Position numbers and translations under genes: made by a program
The notes under the pieces: generated by a model
Told to the model about the DNA's origin: nothing
What the model saw: only the letters and a program-made list of their open reading frames with translations
Database searches by the model: none
Shown: one piece after another, positions 1 to 14,000 of the stretch
Layout: each line of letters starts with the position of its first letter
How positions within the stretch are numbered: position 1 is the first letter of the stretch
DNA from: Buteo buteo
Lineage: Eukaryota > Chordata > Aves > Accipitriformes > Accipitridae
NCBI RefSeq assembly: GCF_964188355.1
Contig: NC_134175.1
Location: forward strand, 54,489,171 to 54,553,170
Length of the DNA: 64,000 nt
Direction of reading: 5' to 3'

Positions 1-1869
1 TTAGAGGACACATTTAGAGGATCAAAGGGATGGAACCTTCTGAGAACAGACTAAAAATATTTGGGCTCTTCAGTCTGGAGAGGAGAAGACTAAGGACAAA
101 GAGGATCAAGGTCTGCAAAATCTTCAAGGTAATGGATAACATAAATTGGAGAACTGTTATTCTCTAAACCGCACAATAATGGAACTAGGGAACACCCACT
201 GACAGTAACAGAAGATCATTTTTTAAAAATTAAAATGGTCCAGTAGTTAGCAGACTTCTGGAACTTGTTGTCACAGCAGGCTGGTAGAGCAAACATTGTC
301 AGGAGGTTAAAAAACAAAGAACAGGCTAATTCATGGGCAACAGTTCCATAAATAGAAAATAAACGGAGAAAGAAAAAATGTGCTCTACATCATCACTCAG
401 AAAACACCTCAGGATGCCGCAGTGCATGTATGAGGAAATAGATGGACAAAGAAGTGATCAGGTTCACGTGCTTTCTCCAAGCAGCATCTCCTATGGCCAC
501 TACTGAAGACAGAGCTCTGCACTCGATGACCCCTGGGCTGAGCCACTGAGACATTTCTTATGTTCTCATGAGGGGAAAAAAGCAGCAAGGTAGATATGAA
601 CATATGTAACATCAAATACTATACACTCTGACTGTCCTTGTATATATAAACCATATGTTTTTGTTCATTTTATTAAATGCTACAGCATGTGGTGGGAAAA
701 TAGACATGAGAGATTCCTAAATACTTCCCACCACCCCTTACAGTAGCCAATATAGGGAAAGGGAAGATACAAAGTGAAGCAAGTGACTTGGGCTTATCTT
801 TTCCCACTGAGAAGAAAAGACTTCTGGAATCAGTTACTGTGTCTCATCAATAAATACACAGCCTCTCAGCCAATGCTACAATGCTTCAGCAGTTGACACA
901 GTTTCCTAATTCTCAGACTGAGCAAAAGGCGGTGACCTTAACACACAGGTAAAATAGCTGTGCAACACTGCAAAACATACCACGAATTAAGGCATTTCTA
1001 AAACTGCCTTCTGCCTGTCCATGTGTCCAAACCATTACCATTGCATGCCTTAAATATATCTATACAGAACAGTACTCTTTGCAGGCAACAAGGAAAAAAG
1101 ATGCAAGGACATGATGCAAAATACAAGGTAGCTAACCAAACGTGCACAGTCAGCACATGAAAGAACAATTAAGTCTTAAGTTAAAACAAACACCCTGACT
1201 CCTGGGCTGTAACAATTTTTCATATTGGATCAGATGCATTCAGAAAATATGACACAGTTATGAACTAAAGAATTGAAATTAAAAACTCATGTATCTGACG
1301 TTTGTTTAAAACCAGGCCCTCGTGCTTCTGACATATAGTAGTACTTGTTATCATGGAAGTTCTACTGTCAACATTGGTACTACTTATTATAGGATCCTAT
1401 TCAACCTTATGGGCATTCAAATCTTGTCACTATCAGGCATTTCACAAGAAAAGTATTTTCCCTGGAACAGCCAAAAGCTTCACAGAAAGGCTAACTTCAG
1501 TGGTTCTCAATTTCAATTTCTAGGTCCACTGTTGTTTGAGCTGATACAGGAGAAAACAAAGATCTGTTAATTTTTGTCAATTTAAAAAATACATCAGTGG
1601 TAACCAGATTATTGGATGTCTGCTTTTTTAGATTTTATAAAACTGAATAGTGTAACTACAGAGTAAGCTTTTACACATGCATTTACACACACACTTCTTC
1701 CATTATATATATATTTAATGCTCTTGAAAAAGGCTTCAATAAAAGCATGCAGCAAATTTCCAAAATAAAATCTTGCATACTAATACCCTAGTGAAACACA
1801 TCACTCCTCTTCAGAAAACACATTAACTCTCTATATACTGATACCCTCTGTTTGTGAAAACAATCTTAC
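1..1869 (-). other. BAZ2B: BAZ2B intron 13 (partial)
   Basis: This is intron sequence downstream of exon 13 in gene orientation. The next BAZ2B exon (expected to continue with IARQAAQIKLL) is not present, so the intron runs past coordinate 1. Apart from the CR1-like relic at the left edge I see AT-rich sequence with short TA and CA runs (about 1685-1720) and nothing else recognisable. Confidence 0.8.
26..357 (+). repeat. Old CR1-like LINE 3' fragment
   Basis: The stretch has the layout of an old CR1/L2-type LINE end: TTCAGTCTGGAGAGGAGAAG near 70, a degraded middle, then CTTCTGGAACTTGTTGTCAC near 255 and a terminal cluster near 320-350. These are the eroded counterparts of the 'glutamine-leucine-phenylalanine-ser-leu-glu' and 'TGGAAC' blocks of the CR1 ORF2 tail. 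It carries several frameshifts, so it is older than the copy at 21904-22391. Confidence 0.65.
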
Positions 1870-2080
1870 CTTGAGCCTGGAGCTTTCTTAAAAGCTTTGC
1901 ATCGGTGTTGTCTAGAAATTCAGTGCTACCAACATTCGGAGGTCGGCCTTTGCGTCGTCTCATCCTTGACTCCTCTCTAGAATGCTGTCTGTCTGGATTC
2001 GGTGGTCGTCCTCTACGCCCTTCCATAGCTCTGATACGGGGAATGACTTCCTCTTCCTTCAGAAGACACCACTGCACACC
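1870..2080 (-). CDS. BAZ2B: BAZ2B coding exon 13 (AT-hook-like motifs)
   Basis: This exon is 211 bp, phase 0 in and phase 1 out. It encodes GVQWCLLKEEEVIPRIRAME, then GRRGRPPNPDRQ, REESRMRRRKGRPPNVG and LDNTDAKLLRKLQAQ. The two RGRPPN/KGRPPN cores with flanking Arg/Lys are AT-hook-like and should contact the DNA minor groove. LLRKLQAQ begins the long charged coiled-coil region that continues beyond the window. Human has GMQW at the first codons; here it is GVQW (GTG for ATG). The donor is CAAG|gtaagatt. The acceptor aattaaaag has a weak pyrimidine tract but is fixed by exon 12 phase. Confidence 0.95.
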
Positions 2081-5000
2081 CTTTTAATTGACACATTTCA
2101 CAGAGGTATTATAAACACAAATTTAAAAAAGGAAAAATAAATCTAAGATGCTTGAGAACATGAACAGCAAGAGATCCCCCCCCCCCGATAAGTTATATAT
2201 ATATAAAATACGCGAGAGCTTTGATGTACTATTTGGGTAGTACAATATTTTGATGAGGCACAGAAGCTATATATTAAGAGCTTATCACTATGAACTTTTA
2301 AAAATTGTACTACTATGCAAGATTCTGAAGACTACTCAGTGACATACACAGTTATTACCTAGCAGGTATGCCACTATTGTGATATTTTTAATTATTTATG
2401 ACCTAATCGCTTATTGTTCAACCCTTTTTAAAAAGCAAAACAGATTCTTCCTTATTCCGTAAACTAAAAAATAACTCCTCTGCTTTTATACAATCCACTG
2501 CTCAACATGAACGAAAAAATGTGTCAAGCTACAAGTCACTGTCTTCCAACTGTTAGTATTTACAGAAATTTGGACATACAAAACAATCAAATGCAGTAGT
2601 GCATTTTCAAATATTGCTTTCTGCGGTGTTGTGGATCTCAATAACTGAGTTGAAAAAAACACAGACTCATTTTAATCTTGAAGTTTTATTTAGTACAATG
2701 TAGTTCTCCCCTCATCCACTGCAAGAAAGTTAATTTCTGTGCCAACTTGAAGCAGTCAAAAGTTTATAACTTTTGAGAATCCATCTATCTGAACTAGAAG
2801 TTATGTTAACTATCTTTTCTAAACACAGTATGCAGGACTACATTAAACCCTTTCTTTCACAATTACTACTGGTTTTCTGTGGAATCTCAAAAACAAATAC
2901 TGAAATACTTTGTTAATACAAATACCCAAGTTAGTCCTCACATAGAAATAGCTTTACTTTAACTGATAGAAAGTAGAGTTTATTGCATCTACTAAGCAGA
3001 GCAGGAGCACAGTCTATCTGATCCTGTTTGACTGAACATGAGTATTTCAAAATTGTAACATCTTTTCCCATTTTCCCAAGTTTTTGAAAAATGCAGGGAA
3101 AAAATGTAAGCTAAGTATCCTTCAGGACTACTCCATAATTTCCCTTAAAAGGGTTTGTAAAAGATTTTGAAAACGTCTGTTAAAGCAAGAATGAAATCTG
3201 ATAACTTAACAGTAATTAAATATCTGTTCAGAAAAAATAATTTGCATTACCAAAGTTTTCGCACTCGTACATGCATAAATACTGAAATCAAATTTGCTGT
3301 ACCATAAAATACATTTTTTATTTGCTTACTCTGACAATTTATCTTTTAATTCTTTCTGCTCATTCTTCATAATTACAAATGTTTAATATAAGATTCAACA
3401 AAAGAAATGGCATTTTGCTAATGAAACATTCAGATTCCAAGGAAGTGATCAGTATCTGCAAAGATACCCTTTTTTGAAGTCTGAATCACTCCCAGTTAAG
3501 ACCATCCCAAGAGTACATCTCACACTTAGTTTACAGACATTTCAAAGAGCTTTGTTATTAGCTGTGCTCCTAAAACCAAGCTGTCCAGAATCATGACCTT
3601 AACACTATGTGTACAATGCATCATCACTAAGGACTTTTTAATGCAAAATAGTCACCTCTACCTCTTAAACACAAGTTAATTCATCTTCCATCTTTAAGAG
3701 TACTACTTAGGCATACACTTTCATTTCACTGTCTAGTACCTGACTTACAATTTATCACAGGTTCAGTCTGTTGAGCAATGTAAGCGAGATTTAATACTGT
3801 ACTTATCACCTACACCAACCTCCAGCCTAAGAGATCTTACCCCAGAAACTGCAAGTGCTGAGGGTGGGCAGGGAAGGCAAAATAGAATTCAAAGAAAAGG
3901 AGGAGAAGCAGACATAGTTCAAGAAGTACCTTAGATCCTGCAGTGAGATTGCTCTTGCTCTGTATTTGTATTTTCTATGGTTACTGATACTAATGATAAG
4001 AAATATGTGCAAAAAAAAAAAAAAAAAAAGATAGAGGTCTACAGGATCATTAGTGCCACAGAGACCCCAGATGTATATTAACTTTTCCTAATGCCTCCCA
4101 GGAGAGAAGCTAGAGGCCATCAAATGAAACCAGTAGAAGGTTCAATAAGCAAAAGGAGCTGGCATTTCAAGGAATGGGGAAAAGACTGTTTATAGTCCTG
4201 CCGAAAGACACTGTGGATGCAACAAGTTTCCACAAGGGAGGACAAGACAAAAATAGTCCAGAACAGATCTATTAAGGGTTAAGCAGGAGTTAATTGACCA
4301 TCTATATTTTGTGCTCAGATATCCTTTAAAATCTGACCCAAAATACATTTCTATTAAAAGAACGTACAATCTGTTATTCTGTAGATTTTCCATATTCTAA
4401 GGAAAAAATACGGGGGTTGTGTCCCAACATAGGAGAATCAGGGGCATCCATAAAATCTAAGCTCCACTACACAACCACTAGAGAAAAAATGGGAATAACA
4501 CTATAAAATGTTGTGGTTTATTGTTGAAACTAATCAAAATAAGAACTTAATTCAGTTTCTCACCTTCAGGCACCTACCATCTATTACAATACTGTACTGT
4601 GATCAGGACACTTGCCCAAAAGGCACCAGATAACTATGCATGGAAGCAGAATCAAGCTCAAAGCCTGTTAACCAAATTAATGAACAAAACCATAGGCACC
4701 TTGCAAGAAGCAGATATCCTCATTTATTTCAGTTTATGTTTGTGAGAAAAAGTTAACAACAAAGCTTTTTCAATTGAATTGCAGAATTCAGAATAGGAAA
4801 AACATTTTAAATTCCAGTTTCTAGAAAAGGAAGCAAATAATTACTACTACATAACAAATGCATATGACAGCTGATTTTATAGTTGGCTGTTCTGTATAGT
4901 ATTTCTATTGCATCTGTAATGAACGTTTTAGATTTCTAAATACTTATTCACAGAGTAAGTCTCTTCAGTAAACAGCATTAAGCTTAAGAATTGGCTTAAA

Positions 5001-8000
5001 AGAGGTAGACTTCATGCCTTATAGAGACGCACAATATTTGTTCCAAGGCATCACCATAATCAGATACTCTGAGAAAGACTAATGTACATAGGAGTTACTT
5101 CACAATAAGGTGATTGGGAAAGGTACTTGAAGCACTTCCCTCCTCTCCCATTCCTGAATTCAGCTGCCTTCCTAGGCAAGCATTCAGACTTGGGGATGGG
5201 ACGCAGGTATTTTCACAGCTTTATGCAAAATCTTATTGGGAAAAAAAGTGCATGCCATGTTTACCATGACTTAATGATGACTCCCAGAGAGCTATATCCA
5301 GGTTTAAAAGTCTGTATTTTGCCCTTACTGATACTTCAACTAAAATGGCTGCACGAAGAGTCAAGTTTTCACTAACTACATAATGACCCTGCAAAGGGAA
5401 AGGCTGAGAGAGCTGGGACTGTTCAGCGTGGAGAAGAGGAGGCTCAGGGGGCTCTCAGCAATGTGTCTAAATACCTGGAGGGAGGGTGCAAAGAGGACGG
5501 GGCCAGGCTCTTTTCAGAGGTGCCCAGTGACAGGATGAGAGGCAGTGGGCACACACTGAAACACAGGAGGTTCCCCGTGAATATCGGGAAACACTCTCCC
5601 ACCATGAGGGTGACTGAAAACTGGAACAGGTGGCTCAGGGAGGTTGTGGGGTCTCCCACCTTAGAGATTTTCAACAGCTGTATGGACATGGTCCTGGGTA
5701 ACTGGCTCCAAGGGACCCTTCTTGAGCTGGGGGGTTGGACAAGGTGACCTCCAGAAGTCCCTTCCAGCCTCAACCATTCTGCAATTCTGTGATGGATACC
5801 CTTGCTGTTATTTATTAATCAAAGCCAGCAAGATGCAATCTTAGGGCACAGCTCAGTATCACTCCACAACATTCTCTTTCACCTACTACTTGATACAATA
5901 TTCCTATCTGTATTACTCAAACTCTTAAGTACCCGTGCCCTCTCCATCATCCCAAACCACGTTCACACTAATCCTTCTAAACTACAGCAGTTTAAAGCCT
6001 CCAGGTCCTGTCACGGAACTTCCATATTTGCAAAACTTCAAACATTCCTCTAACCCTACTATTTCACGGCCCACTTCTGCCAGATACGCTTCTCTGTTAA
6101 AGCAGTTAATCACTGCTTTGAATAACCTGTAACATCTGGTTGCTTGTGTACCAGGAGCACTATCAGAAGCACATAATCCATGTATTTTTGGCTTGCTATA
6201 GGTAATTCTTCAATATAACTGATTAAGCCCTTAGATCATTTTCTTCACATCTTGTTTCATCTTTGAGCTTTGTGAAACTTACCCAATCACTTTGGATGCA
6301 TGCTGCATGTCTCAAAAGATGAGAGAAGTATATAACGAAGAAAGGGAAGAGTAACCATGAAAGACTATACAGAATAATCAAAGTTACAGCAAAAGCAGCA
6401 ATACAATTACTGGAATTACCTCCAGACATCCATAAAGATATGATTATCACATATTGTTTTGAAGCTGGACAACTGAAAATTTTTCAGTAAAAAGGGTGTA
6501 AATTCTCTTCATGAAGTACCAGTATCACATACTGTTTTCCTAAGTGCGTATTATCAGCCTGAGTGTAGCTCAACCGTTCACATTATAATCTTCTTATTCA
6601 AAATGTCATATATAAAATGTAAATACATTTTAGCACATCTGAAACAGCTGCCCTTAATCCCTATTTTTACGAGAAAACTTTTCTTTTGTTTAACCAAGTC
6701 TTAATGGAACCTACCATAAACTACACAAGTAGAAAATACAGTGAGATCTACAGCAACTTAATATTCATACTGCCAACCTTGCCTACAGAAACCTGCCCTT
6801 CCCAATGCCTTCATTCTTAAGTTTTGCAGTATCAAAGAAGGGCAAAACCTGCAAATCATCTTATGAATTAAAGGGAGAGGAAAGAGATAACTAGAGAAGG
6901 GGACAAGACTAATGAACCAACATGGGCAACAGACACAAAAATGTAATAGGGTAAAAAGAGAACAGATACCCAACATTACATTATGTTCACAACATAAAGA
7001 ATTATTTCAATCAAGTCATTCAGGTACATAATGAAGTTCACACCTACATGAACTTGCAATTGTTGTTTTATTAAGGCCAAACATGAAGAGGGTTTAGCAA
7101 TGTTTTACCCTGTAAGCCAGGAATCAGGAAGCACCATCTAGAAGTAGCTGCTTCCTATGAAATCAGTCTTTATTGCTTTAAAATTTATACTATGTAAACA
7201 TGATGTATTTCTACAGGGTATCACAAGGACATAAGGCTTAAGTAGAGCCTGAATTCAAGACCGCTGAGAGCACGATTTCTGTCCACGTTCCTGTAGCAAC
7301 ATACTCAGGATACTTATCTTTTAAAGAAGAAAATACATACACTGACAAAAGTCCAGAAAATTTCGTGCACATCCTGAAGAAATGGCAACGTGACCAAAAT
7401 ACAGTAACACAGTATGGCACAAATATAGTAGTAATTTCCTTGAAATTAAAATTTTACTTATCCTTGTGTGGTTTATCTACACAAAGTCTAAGAATTCTAC
7501 CACTGTAAAGCATAACTGGTATAAGTCAGCATTCCTTCCCATAAAAATCTCATGCTTCAGAAAGCTCAGATGGTATTCTCAAAACAGGAAACACTTGTAT
7601 TTAAACATGTATTTTTTATATATTATGCAGACGAACACATGAAAAGAGTGTGATTTAATACATACACATAAATCTATCAATATTACGTTCATACAGTAGA
7701 GGAAGAAATAAGAGTTTTACTCAGAAATATCTGAATAGCGACAAAGATAAAAATATGTAGCTCAGAGTTCTTTTGTACTAGACAAATCCAGGCTCAGAGC
7801 TGATCATAAGGCATGCCGAACTCCTGCAGCCTCCTAATAAAACCAGTGAGAGGAGTGGTTTTCAACATTGCCCAGGATCAAGCTCTCAGCATTTCAATAT
7901 AACTACCATTAAGACATACGCACAATTTTTAGAAAGAATTAGCTAAAAACAGGCAATGCTTCAGATTGTAGCAAAAAATTACTTCACCTAAATTTAAGTT

Positions 8001-11000
8001 AATGTTCCTTGGATCAAAGACTTTACTTTTTAAAAAGTGGATACCTGCGGTCCATCTCTGGCTTCATAGAAGTCACCCACTCCTATTTTTGCACTGAAGC
8101 TGAAATTGTCCCTTGAGATATCCATTATTCCATTTCTGCTGAGATACTGAAAAAATCACATATTTTTCCACTTCAGCTTGTAAATAATTACAACCCAGCT
8201 TTGATGTACAGCTAACTTTGTGAGTGTAATGTTTTGCATATTCTATCAAAGGGATATGCATTTATATGAGATCAAATCAGTAACAGACTGAGATACATTA
8301 TGCCTCACATCACAGGATATTTTGAAATAAGTATCTTTATTGGAGGGAAAAAAAAGGCATTTTTTAATTGCAAGCATGCTTAGTAGCATTAGAACACAGA
8401 AGTTAAAAAGAGGAATGTACCTTTACTACTTCAGGATACTGTCTCAGCTTCTTTCCACAAGGTGCAAAATATGCTACTTCTCCTTGAAGACGACCACCGA
8501 AGTTTCTTATTCGGGTTTCTCTTTGCCAGCTAGAGTGATATGAAATAGTTGCATACAACAATACACTTTTTAAAAAACAATTAATGCCAATTTAAGATTA
8601 TTACATAAAAGGAAAAAGGTGTGTATCTAAAATGTGACAAGAGTATCGTAAATCAGACAGGCAAAACCAGAAATTGATATTATCTAGATTGTCCAAACTC
8701 TGAATCTATATGGATTTCTTTATATCAAGCTACTTGCATATTACCAGATTTTAAAAAGCTTAGAACTATATTTCAGGGAGTTATTTGGAGTCTATACCAG
8801 CTCAGATTTAACCAACAGGATTAATTTCCAGTGGCAAAACTGCTAAGAGACAGGTCAGGTTTGCAAAAGAACAAATTTGATGCACAAAAATTAACACATG
8901 AAATATGCTGACACTTTTAGAGATCCACAGTCACTGTGAGTTGGAAATCTAAATTGTTGAAGTTCTTTCCTTATTATTCAGGCTCAAAATTTTTTTAACT
9001 GTCATTTCTTTACCAACTGACTTTTGAAGGTATTAATCTCCCTTCAAGGAATATCAAGTATACACATAACCTACCCGTATTCAAGAGGAACACGCAGCTC
9101 ACGTTCATCTGTTACTCTTCGTCTTTTTGAAATACCTAAAACAGAATTTCTGATTAACACCTAAGAGAATTTACAAAATGAAAACGTGTTGCTAAAATAT
9201 GCTTTTTATATCCCCAAACCAAAACATAAATAATTTTTACATTCTAGCCATCACATACCTCGAGTACCAAGAAAATTAATGTAACTATTCTCCTTTTGAA
9301 ATACATTTTCCTCTAAGTTTCCTTTAACCTCTTCTAAAATTGTAAACAGAAGAAAACCTAATTACGCCATACTGAACTGCTTGCCTTGTTTGGCTCTTTC
9401 AGATATGGCTAAAATAATTCCTTGCACACCTGTTTTTCTACACTAGACCATATTTAAATTTTTTCAGTACAGAAGATGAGAATGAAAACACTCTTTACTT
9501 TAAAAGTCCATATATTATAATAGGCTCGGCCTTCAAAGAACACTGTGTCTAGACTGCAGTCAACCGCCAAATGCAGAAAATTTTCAAGATTATTCTATAT
9601 TTTCAAAGTTCAAACAGAGGTGTTTGGTGCTAGTCAAGAGACTGAATCAATAATACAATAGAGACAATTGCCAAACATGAGGTTTTACAGAGTGCCAAAG
9701 GCTGATACTTTTCTCAGGCCTCTTTGAGAGAGCTGCAGGACATGCACTATGTACACAGACAAACTTTTGGAAGATGCATTTCTTAAAAAAGCAGTCTGGA
9801 CTTTGTGTAAAGAATGTGACATATCTCTTCCCTGTGGAAACAGACATGAGAGACTATCATCAGACTGAACCCTTGAAACCTGCCCCAACCTCTTGCAGCC
9901 AGGAGTGTCATGTGGTGGAATGGCACAGGTTTGCAACTGAGATGCCTGCACAATCTGGAAGCAACTGCTGAGTACTCTACAGAAAGCACAGACGAACTGC
10001 CCATGCTTGGATGCCAAACTTTGTGGACACATGTCTGCAGTCTTAAACTAACATGACTGATGATTACATTACTTCTAATAGTCACAGTGGAGGGAGGGAG
10101 ATTGCTTGTCCAAATACAAGTGAATTGAAAAAATGAGGTGTCCAGTGAAAAACATATAGAGAAGAGACACAAGAACTCTTCAGTGACTGACCAGCTTTAG
10201 GTAACATGGACACAAAAATACTTTAATTGTATTACAGTGAGTCTTCCTAGGAAAAAGTACTACACCTAAAACAAGGACACAAAATTAATTTATTCTACCT
10301 CCCACCTCTCTGAACAGACAAAAGTCCACTACCAGCCTTTTCAAAGCATCATAAATCAACACAGATTCCTAAGCAAAAAATTAACTTTGTATTTTAACAA
10401 TTTGGGTTACTCCTAATGCATGGGAAATATTTTACGAACTGTGTGGTGAATAGGCCTGTTTCTGGGGAAAATATGAAGTAGATCACATTACATTGCTTCA
10501 AAGTTAATGCACTTGATGACATGCAATGAAATTCCTATTCCACTGAATCAAAATATAAAACCAATTTATGAGCGCATGTCCCCACTTAAAATCTACTTAC
10601 TTGCATGTTAATTAAATATCAAGTTTCTAATTCAAAGTAGTAAATATGCAATTTCATTTAATTGTTACCATGCAAATTGAGAAGTGTGACTTTCAAAAAT
10701 GCATTCTTTTCTGTAGCAGTAGTAATTACTAAATCTTACAAATTAGTCACCAAATGAAGGATTATAAACACTATGTAACATCAGGCAAATGCTAAATGTA
10801 CTTTTCATGAACTTTTTAAAAATAATTCCTTGCATGTAATCCATAAATTCTACTGAGAATTTTGAAGGAATAATGAATAAAGTTATATTTTAACTAAATA
10901 CAGTTATTAAATTTGTTGAGGAAGGGGCAGAAATAAAAGATTCAGAATGCAAACTGTAATGCATAGAAATTAGAAATAAATAAAAGTAACTAGTTTATAA

Positions 11001-14000
11001 TAAATTTGTAAATAACGAAGACTAAACAATGACAAATTTTAATGTAATAAATATCAACCCTGGCTATTTCATCCTACCTTCTCTCAAATAATTATGTGAG
11101 CTAAAATGTCCTGGACTAAGCGCAATGTTCAGGTTTTGAGAACTTGCAATTCTGCTAACTGATTTTAATGTCTGTTGCAAACACTCATGAAAAGATCACA
11201 GAATCACACAATAACCCAGGTTGGAAGAGACCTCAAAAGAACATCTGGTCCAACCTTTCGTGGGAAAGGGAGCCTAGATAAGATTAACTAGCACCCTGTC
11301 CAACCGCATCTTGAAAACCTCCAGTGTCAGGTACGTGACCACATCTCTGGGAGGTTGTTCCAGTGAATGATTGTTCTTCCTGTAAAATTTTCTTTCTTAT
11401 GTCCAGGTATCACTTGATACCAGTGTCTAAACTACTTTTGTGACTACTGTTACAACACATTCCACTTAGATGTTACATTGTACTATAACAAAAGACATTC
11501 AGGTACCACAGTGTGTACTTGGTGTAAGAGTAGATGGTGCTGTCCCAAGAAAAACCGCAGGCTGGGACTCAGGACATAAGGCAGCTGGTGCAGAGCTTGG
11601 GGTCTTTGCTACTTGGAGATTAAGCGGGGTGGAATGAGCTGCAAGACCAATGGAAGAGCTCTTCGCAGAGGATGAAGTTTTACTCAGTTTCAGTGGAGTT
11701 TTTTCTCCCTCAGTGTCTGTATCGGATTCATCTTGATCTTTATCATCCTCATCATCTTCATCCTCAGACCCTTCTGTATCTGACTCAGAATTACTGTCAG
11801 ACTCTGTTTTAAAAAAAAGTGTGGCAAAATGCACATTATGACTTGATAACCAATGGCAAATACATTTAAGTTCTAACACTTGAAAAGTCTTTTGTCTTAT
11901 TAAATAAGAAGCTTTTCTGACTTCAGGGGTTTTTTATAACATCTCTTGAGTATAAATAGAAGGTTATAATTAACTACCTAACCTTTAAAATGCCTACAAA
12001 TACGACAGCATAAAGAAATTCTGCATGATATTGCACTCTTGTTTCAGATGGAATTCCTTCATTTTTTATGAGGAGATGAGACAGAAGCTGCAGTATTTTA
12101 AGAGACTGTACACCCTAGAATGAGCTACAGCTAAGACATCCCATGAGCCAGGCAGCAGTTGAACACTACCACAGGAAGGGCACTTCACAGGCTCTGAAAT
12201 CTAGCATGAAAAGGAAGCAAACGATGGAACTGGGCACAGGCTGAAAAGTGTCAGAATTGGAAGTGTGGCGATCTAGGCAAAGGAAGAGTTAAAGGGTAGA
12301 CAGGATAAGGAACTGAAGACAGGCTACAGCTGTGAGGAAAAGAAAGAGGATTAGTATAGGGTGTGTGGATGAGAGGGGGAAGGAGAATGATGAAGGTGGA
12401 GCTGGACCCAAGGGATATTGGCACACATGGGAGAAAGGAGTGACTGGGAATACAATCAACTCTAAAACAGGCCTTGCCTTTCTGAATTGCTGAAGAGCCT
12501 TTAAAATAGTAGTCTGAATGCTATCTATGAACACTGCAGCCCTTACAACTGTCCTGGTAATTTTCTCTAATCTTGCTCACTGACTATTCTGCTCCTGAAT
12601 GAAGCCTAGAAACATGCTTTACTTGCCACTCTTGACAATTTGAAGGCCTTTGTTTAGTCCCTCTCTGGTTGGGAAGCTTGTTCTGCAGACAGGCTCTGCC
12701 TGCCAGAAGAATTAACCATCAACCAGCCTATTCTCTCCATCACCCTCCTGGGCACCTTGCCACATAAGCAGTACATGAGCTGCAGGCTGAGTGATTGATC
12801 TGGAAGGTAGGTAGGTCTCTGACAGCCTTTCCAAAAGGCTGCGGAGCCATCTTACCAGGACAGATGAAAATATATCTGCCATATGACCAAGTAACAGATA
12901 TGATTTTGGATATGACACAATGGGGAACTGGGAGCCACGTGCTACTTTCCAGGGTATTTGTAGGACACTGTGTGGGCCATGCTGTCCCAACATTTCCTAG
13001 CCCCTATTTTAAAATATGGTACAAAATGTAAGTTTTCAACACTCAAAAATAAAGTTTCTGCTTTTCCTATTAAAAAGGTTAAACCACCTGATTGGCTATC
13101 ATCAGAATCATCATCTTCATCATCCTCATCTTCATCTTCGTCGTCGTCATCATCATCATTTGAGTCGTCAGAGTCCTTACTGCTGGGGGCATCTGAGTCT
13201 ACCCCTCTAAACTGCTCCACCACCAGTTTTGCAGAATGAAGACGGTGTTGTGTTTTTACTGCATTTACTGCATTATTGCTGACTGTTTTATCCTTTCCTG
13301 AACCAGGTAACACAGGAGAGGTAGAGGGTATAACAGATGTCCGGTTACCAGTTGGTTTTTTCCCACATGCACTCAAGTTTACTGGCAAAGAAAAGGGGGC
13401 ACTACTAGAAATGGCTACACTTTCATTGATCTTGGTCTGGGATTTCAGTTTCGTAGTAAGTGCAAGAGGAGCCTCCTGGATGACGCTCTGAATAACTCCA
13501 TTGGGTTGGTGATTACCTAAAAGTGCATTTGTCAGGAATGGATTAGAATGGTTGTTTTCCAAGGATGTGAGTTTTTGATGAGCTGGTGAACTAGATGTTG
13601 GTTTGGGGCTTGACAAAGCTGCAATAACCTTCTTCAGGTTCTTAGATGATTCCTGTTTCTTTAGCTGTGCTGCTGGGAATGTCTGTTTATATTGTTCCTA
13701 AAGAAATAAGAAGACAGAGGAATAAAATGTGGGATTTTTATTTATTTACTTATAGTATTCAGGCAGGTGAACTCTATGAAATCTTAAACACCCGCTAAGC
13801 TATTTTTAGTAGATCAAAAGTAGGTGCTAGCTACAACAGAAGAGATGAGTACAAGTTATGTACGTCTCTCTCGATTTTCACTGTAAATGCAGTAGAAAAA
13901 GACAAACTGAACTCCAGATGAAGCTGATCTAAATTACGTAGCAAAGCTTTTTCACTTGCTACATGGCTCTAGACAATCATTTTCATAAAGATATTAAGCA

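Noticed and set aside
9783..10172. Overlapping minus-strand frames of 129 and 115 codons in intron 8
   Set aside because: No splice context, no conserved segment, and frames overlap on both strands as expected for a local GC rise.
12970..13239. Plus-strand frame with a long serine run
   Set aside because: It is the antisense shadow of the BAZ2B exon 7 acidic tract; GAT/GAA codons read as TCA/TTC on the other strand.
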